Below are positions 17,601-19,503 of a DNA stretch of 19,503 nt, one piece after another. Origin of the DNA: Phoronis ovalis (taxonomy: Eukaryota > Phoronida > Phoronidae). A program made the position numbers and the translations under genes. Position 1 is the stretch's first letter; the number at the start of each line of letters is the position of its first letter. A model generated the notes under the pieces. The model saw only the letters and a program-made list of their open reading frames with translations. It was not told the DNA's origin and did no database searches. The stretch spans positions 3,312-22,814 of the forward strand of contig JAOXYB010084165.1 in NCBI GenBank assembly GCA_028565635.1. The letters are read 5' to 3'.

Positions 17601-18556
17601 AAATATTCTGATTTTTGTATGATAATCTAGCTTTTAACATTACTTGAAAAAAAAATGACTATCTGGAACAATCTGATTAGTGAACAAGTTCATATATGTT
17701 CGTATATATACATCTCTGATCGTATATGATTTACCATGTCTATTTTGTGAGAAGCTATTATGCAAATAATATTATTTTTTAGCAATATGTAAAAATATTA
17801 ATTTAATTTTATCATATCATACGTATTTGTTACTTTGTAAAATGTGTTTGGTAACAGGCTGTTTAGCTTGGGCTAATGAATATATAATTATATTTTTAAA
17901 CAATATAAAATAATATAAAACCTTTATCATTTTGACTACTCAAATTATTTTCTTGGCAGATAATATTAAACAATAAATATGCAAAAAAGCTAAGCCTTCT
18001 ATAATGTCAATGAGGTTGCAATATATTTCCACTATAATGTGTTAAGCGCAGCAAAGTCCACACATTACATTTCTCCTCATTGCTATTGAACTTGTAATAT
18101 TTTGATCATTTAAGTGGTAAAAAATTAGTAAGATTTTAATAATTTGACCAAAAAACTTGAAATGAATAAAACGATGTCAATTATTAAGTAGTAACTGATA
18201 GTTATATGATATGTTCAAATATGTAGAGTTACATTAGCTCGGGCATTCATAGCAACTAGATCTGCTCTAGCCACATTATATACTCACCATGGGTCAACAA
18301 AACAGGTTCTTTGACTAGGACTTCTACATCATTGACTAGACAAGGTAAATCTTTATTCTCTACTTGTACATAATGATCTCCGTCTTCATGAAATATTTCA
18401 AATAAATGTACATATAACTGTGCATCACTGTCAGTCTTATCTGTGAAATCTAGCTCATCGATACCTGTTATACCTGGAAATGAATGCATAGCAAAACACA
18501 TTAGGACGACATTAGCCTCTTCTACATCACCATCGTTAGACCAGTGATACACATGC
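8355..18556 (-). CDS. Large FHA-like/ARM-repeat protein with long disordered region, ten exons, 5' incomplete
   Basis: Exons in coding order: 18556-18288, 17306-17167, 16769-16644, 16188-16087, 15604-15458, 14928-14722, 13967-13811, 13406-13071, 12832-8982 and 8600-8355. All junctions are GT-AG and phase-matched, giving 1859 residues and a TGA. Residues 1-125 form a probable diverged FHA-like beta domain, ending in VND...PVLLTHGSIIKVADRFIRY. Residues 179-450 are helical with armadillo/HEAT character, for example the A..IM.AM...P...IQ..GC..L..LA pattern in exon 6. Residues 496-1778 are acidic, Ser/Thr/Asn-rich and apparently disordered, with a 354-residue tandem duplication and five YExx tyrosine motifs. 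The last exon is helical and hydrophobic. I do not recognise the family. A scaffold or adaptor role is inference. The amino terminus lies in an exon further upstream, or translation starts at the ATG at 18564. Confidence 0.85.
8601..8981 (-). other. Intron 9, AT-rich
   Basis: A short intron between donor GTATGT and acceptor CATACTGTACTTTAG. No repeat or additional exon seen. Confidence 0.7.
8982..12832 (-). CDS. Exon 9: giant 3851-bp exon, acidic disordered region with internal duplication
   Basis: The acceptor TTTTCCATAG ends at 12833 and the donor GTATGT begins at 8981. It enters with two bases of a split glycine codon and leaves in phase 0, giving 1283 full codons without a stop. Composition is dominated by S, T, N, D, E and K, with few hydrophobic runs, so disorder is the likely state. 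Tyrosine motifs YEEI (residue 625), YEVI (685), YEDT (727) and YEEI (1263 and 1617) recur, most with H two residues before Y and L two after the motif. Residues about 985-1693 are two near-identical 354-residue copies. Each includes an acidic Tyr-rich patch (ELEYYFQYSESDDEEP) and a basic stretch (KKKHLKGIKKITKYIKGK). Confidence 0.92.
9239..10300 (-). repeat. Tandem duplication, C-terminal copy (354 codons)
   Basis: Second-translated copy. The mismatches to the other copy are at 10122, 10192, 10256, 10258 and 10284, all within 163 bp of one end; positions 9239-10121 appear identical to 10301-11183. Four of the five change the residue (K/I, D/N, K/R, H/Q). Confidence 0.97.
10301..11362 (-). repeat. 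Tandem duplication, N-terminal copy (354 codons)
   Basis: First-translated copy of a 1062-bp tandem duplication inside exon 9. It differs from the other copy at five positions that I could see: 11184, 11254, 11318, 11320 and 11346. Unit length is divisible by three, so the frame is kept. Confidence 0.97.
13071..13406 (-). CDS. Exon 8: end of helical region and start of polar linker
   Basis: Acceptor TTCTTATTTCAG, donor GTACAA, phase 1 on both sides, 111 full codons. It opens HNLDFVLPKYESLLRFIKRE, then RRLTQYLNFSTTHLNNYSL as a last helical unit, and changes to a polar stretch with ILKYPSIGNATCSKIVHF. After this the protein loses visible fold. Confidence 0.85.
13407..13810 (-). repeat. Intron 7 with CAA/CAG-rich low-complexity tract
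   Basis: The + strand from about 13500 to 13760 is dominated by CAA, CAG and ACA triplets, including a run of five CAG/GCA units near 13575-13592. It is imperfect and AT-interrupted. It is intronic, so no glutamine tract is encoded. Confidence 0.8.
13811..13967 (-). CDS. Exon 7: further ARM-like helices
   Basis: Fifty-two codons plus one base. It starts APVRETGIELITMAVKTHP after a TTTGCTTCAG acceptor and ends before GTATGT in phase 1. The second helix, AFHAVANVAEVLVSLIEK, keeps the armadillo-like spacing. The split codon becomes Glu with exon 8. Confidence 0.85.
13968..14721 (-). other. Intron 6 with a small inverted-repeat segment
   Basis: No exon is needed. A segment at 14197-14310 has imperfect inverse ends: CTAAAGTATCGCAC on the left, and on the right a sequence that reads CTAAAGTTTTCGTATCAC in reverse complement. 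It may be a small repeat; support is weak. Confidence 0.5.
14722..14928 (-). CDS. Exon 6: clearest armadillo-like repeat
   Basis: Sixty-nine codons, phase 0, starting GAG CCG after TTCTTCTTCAG and ending AAG before GTATAA. The stretch KVAASIMGAMAACPVEAGIQ, followed by QYGCEVLSQLASC, matches the armadillo pattern of two helices with an invariant-type Gly-Cys and Leu-x-x-Leu-Ala. It resembles ARM units of kinases such as LRRK2, but no kinase, LRR or ROC domain is present here. Confidence 0.88.
14929..15457 (-). other. Intron 5, one TACATGTA, no exon seen
   Basis: 529 bp of AT-rich sequence with TACATGTA at 15255-15262. Exons 5 and 6 join in phase 0 without it. Confidence 0.6.
15458..15604 (-). 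CDS. Exon 5: ARM/HEAT-like helices
   Basis: Forty-nine codons between a TTGGTCTTACAG acceptor and a GTGAGT donor, phase 0. It encodes EGILVDFIADYYKK and, after a proline turn, EPVVKLLTDLLRFSL. Paired amphipathic helices separated by a P-rich turn are typical of armadillo/HEAT-like repeats. Confidence 0.85.
15605..16086 (-). other. Intron 4, nothing recognised
   Basis: A plain AT-rich intron between phase-0 exons; no repeat or RNA structure stood out. Confidence 0.6.
16087..16188 (-). CDS. Exon 4: helical segment at start of ARM-like region
   Basis: Thirty-four codons from ATT after an AATCTACAG acceptor to CGT before GTGAGT, phase 0 on both sides. It encodes IGNLASSYVTREILQF then a charged KLSSKETRDIFKTFR helix. 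The reading frame continues directly into exon 5. Confidence 0.82.
16189..16643 (-). other. Intron 3, nothing recognised
   Basis: AT-rich, with one TACATGTA at 16229-16236. Short reading frames on the + strand here have no support. Confidence 0.6.
16644..16769 (-). CDS. Exon 3: polar Asn/Gln-rich linker leading into helix
   Basis: Forty-two codons, phase 0 on both sides, between a TTTCTGTTTCAG acceptor and a GTAAGC donor. The first 30 residues are hydrophilic (D, N, Q, K). The end, DFIEHLQTADQ, reads as the first helix of the following helical region. Confidence 0.85.
16770..17166 (-). other. Intron 2 with 49-bp tandem repeat next to the acceptor
   Basis: The intron holds the 49-bp repeat at 16786-16926 and otherwise AT-rich sequence. 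No further exon is needed: both sides are phase 0. Confidence 0.75.
16786..16926. repeat. 49-bp tandem repeat, about 2.8 copies
   Basis: TAATAGTTATGAAGTCTTCT begins at 16786, 16835 and 16884. Copies one and two are identical. Copy three has an inserted A and then diverges. On the minus strand each unit contains GTTTCAG, like the real acceptor CTGTTTCAG used by exon 3. Confidence 0.95.
17167..17306 (-). CDS. Exon 2: end of FHA-like domain and linker
   Basis: The acceptor TTTTTAG ends at 17307 and the donor GTAAGA begins at 17166. After completing the glycine codon it reads SIIKVADRFIRYVGPDGS, matching the final strand of FHA domains such as that of Ki-67 (DVITIIDRSFRYE). A basic then polar linker rich in K, P and Q follows. 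Confidence 0.85.
17307..18287 (-). other. Intron 1, very AT-rich
   Basis: No exon, repeat array or conserved element recognised in 981 bp, apart from one TACATGTA at 17463-17470. The flanking exons join in phase 1 and complete a beta motif. Confidence 0.7.
18288..18556 (-). CDS. Exon 1 in window: first part of FHA-like domain
   Basis: The acceptor follows a pyrimidine-rich tract (CCTCCCCCTTCTTGACATT...GGGCAG) and the donor is GTGAGT at 18287-18282, phase 1 out. It encodes an acidic beta-rich stretch with HLFEIFHEDGDHYVQVENKD and VNDVEVLVKEPVLLTHG. The latter looks like the last strands of FHA domains (..VNG..I..PV.L.HGD.I). The classic GR and SRxH phosphothreonine-binding motifs are not evident, so ligand binding is uncertain. 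An in-frame ATG at 18564 could instead be the start codon. Confidence 0.75.
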
Positions 18557-19188
18557 CTGCCCATAATGTCAAGAAGGGGGAGGTTTACTATATGTTAGGG
18601 TCAAATTTTAGTAACAAAGGTCTAAAACTGGACCCAACCGTATACAAAAAAATTAGATACCTGATATGTACACTAATTAAGTAAAATTTCTTTTATTCAA
18701 AACCAATTTTTCATCTACATAAAGTAAGGGTTAAACAACATATAAATGAAGTCAATATCCAAAGGAATGTATGGCAAGTAGCTACTTTCTGCACAATTAC
18801 GAGCACCAGTTTAGCCTTTACGCCACAAGGGTTCTAGCTTTAAGGTGTATCCCTTGGTCATGAGGAATTAAGTTAATGATAATAATGAAGTCTACTAGCT
18901 GTCAGTGGTATAAATACTTAGTAATTAATATAAGATTTATATATGTAATAAAAAAAAAGAAAAAGAACAAATTAAATAGATAAAATGTACTTTTATATAT
19001 ATTTTAGAGTATCCACGATTCCAAGATCTAGGCTAAGATAAGTTTGGAATAGCTATCTATAATAAAGTAGATAAATCTGAAAAACAACACTGCATTACTT
19101 GCAAAGTTAAATTATACATGGAGGAGAGTTATATAGGCATAACAATATAACAAAGCAATAAAGTTATGAAATTCAAGATAATATAGAA
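18557..19188 (-). other. Upstream region of minus-strand gene, no exon recognised
   Basis: This is either intron or promoter-proximal sequence, depending on whether translation starts at 18564. AT-rich; no confident core promoter element or further exon was found. Confidence 0.5.
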
Positions 19189-19503
19189 TCGAAAAAGCCG
19201 CCCATCGGTATCATAAGGCACACCAGCACTTGCGAATGGGCAAGGGGTCTGAATTAAGGACGCGATATACCCGGGGGGGTAGTCAAGGTTTTTTGAATAC
19301 TGGGATGTGCCGCGGAACCCAATCCAAAATTTTATCTTGCGGTACAGCAAACCCAATCCAAATTTTTTGAAATATAGGGGTAGTATAATCCAAATTTTGT
19401 GAAATATAAGGGTAGCAATCCAAAAATTTAAAATATTTGAGTAGCAATCCATTTTTACGCAAACAGACTGATACAAACCAAATTCCAAAAATCGTTTTAT
19501 GGA
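19189..19503. repeat. Degenerate repeat with AATCCAAA-type units at the window edge
   Basis: The AATCCAAA core recurs about five times between 19310 and 19455, spaced roughly 30-45 bp, mostly with GGGGTAG or CCCAATCC flanks. It is preceded by a GC-richer part with CCCGGGGGGG near 19270. Composition differs sharply from the surrounding AT-rich DNA, suggesting an inserted repeat that continues past the window. The long minus-strand reading frame across it is not treated as a gene. Confidence 0.6.

Noticed and set aside
18559-18564. ATG at 18564 as certain start of the minus-strand protein
   Set aside because: A pyrimidine-rich acceptor ending GGGCAG overlaps it and the FHA-like fold seems to need more residues upstream; kept only as an alternative.
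19129-19488. Minus-strand frame of 119 residues with aromatic-rich repeats
   Set aside because: It follows the AATCCAAA repeat units and shifts register with them; more likely repeat DNA than a gene or an upstream exon.

Overview
This window looks like genomic DNA from an invertebrate animal, probably a marine one. It is AT-rich, both genes are split by ordinary GT-AG introns, and short inverted-repeat elements and tandem repeats fill the spaces between them. A fibrinogen-related-domain gene and the frequent palindrome TACATGTA would suit a mollusc or another lophotrochozoan, but the species cannot be fixed from the sequence alone. No rRNA, tRNA, CRISPR array or bacterial-type operon was seen.

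Layout. Two protein-coding genes run towards each other. On the + strand, positions 1-3920 hold the last four coding exons of a fibrinogen-related protein (FReD). They join without a frame break into 187 residues that end at a TGA. The start of the gene lies before base 1. Its 2.9-kb intron carries a 172-bp direct repeat (1267-1610) and a possible small inverted-repeat element (2339-2777).

Positions 3921-8354 hold the 3' untranslated region of the FReD gene, gene-free DNA, and two inverted-repeat elements of MITE type (6978-7418 and 7631-8317). The second element ends about 40 bases from the stop codon of the other gene.

On the minus strand, positions 18556-8355 hold ten exons that I could splice by matching acceptors, donors and phases. 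They give 1859 residues plus a stop, with the amino terminus missing or uncertain. In order the protein shows a probable diverged FHA-like beta domain, an armadillo/HEAT-like helical region, a very long acidic Ser/Thr/Asn-rich disordered region encoded by one 3.85-kb exon, and a short conserved-looking helical carboxyl end. I do not recognise the family.

The most notable thing in the window is inside the giant exon: a 1062-bp in-frame tandem duplication (354 residues per copy, 5 mismatches seen) with a 4-bp CTTC microhomology at its edges. Each copy contains a YEEI tyrosine motif and a basic amphipathic stretch. Three related YExx motifs lie further upstream in the same exon, so the protein may be a phosphotyrosine docking scaffold whose motif number grew by recent duplication. 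That role is inference. The two genes show no sign of a shared function; they are simply convergent neighbours.
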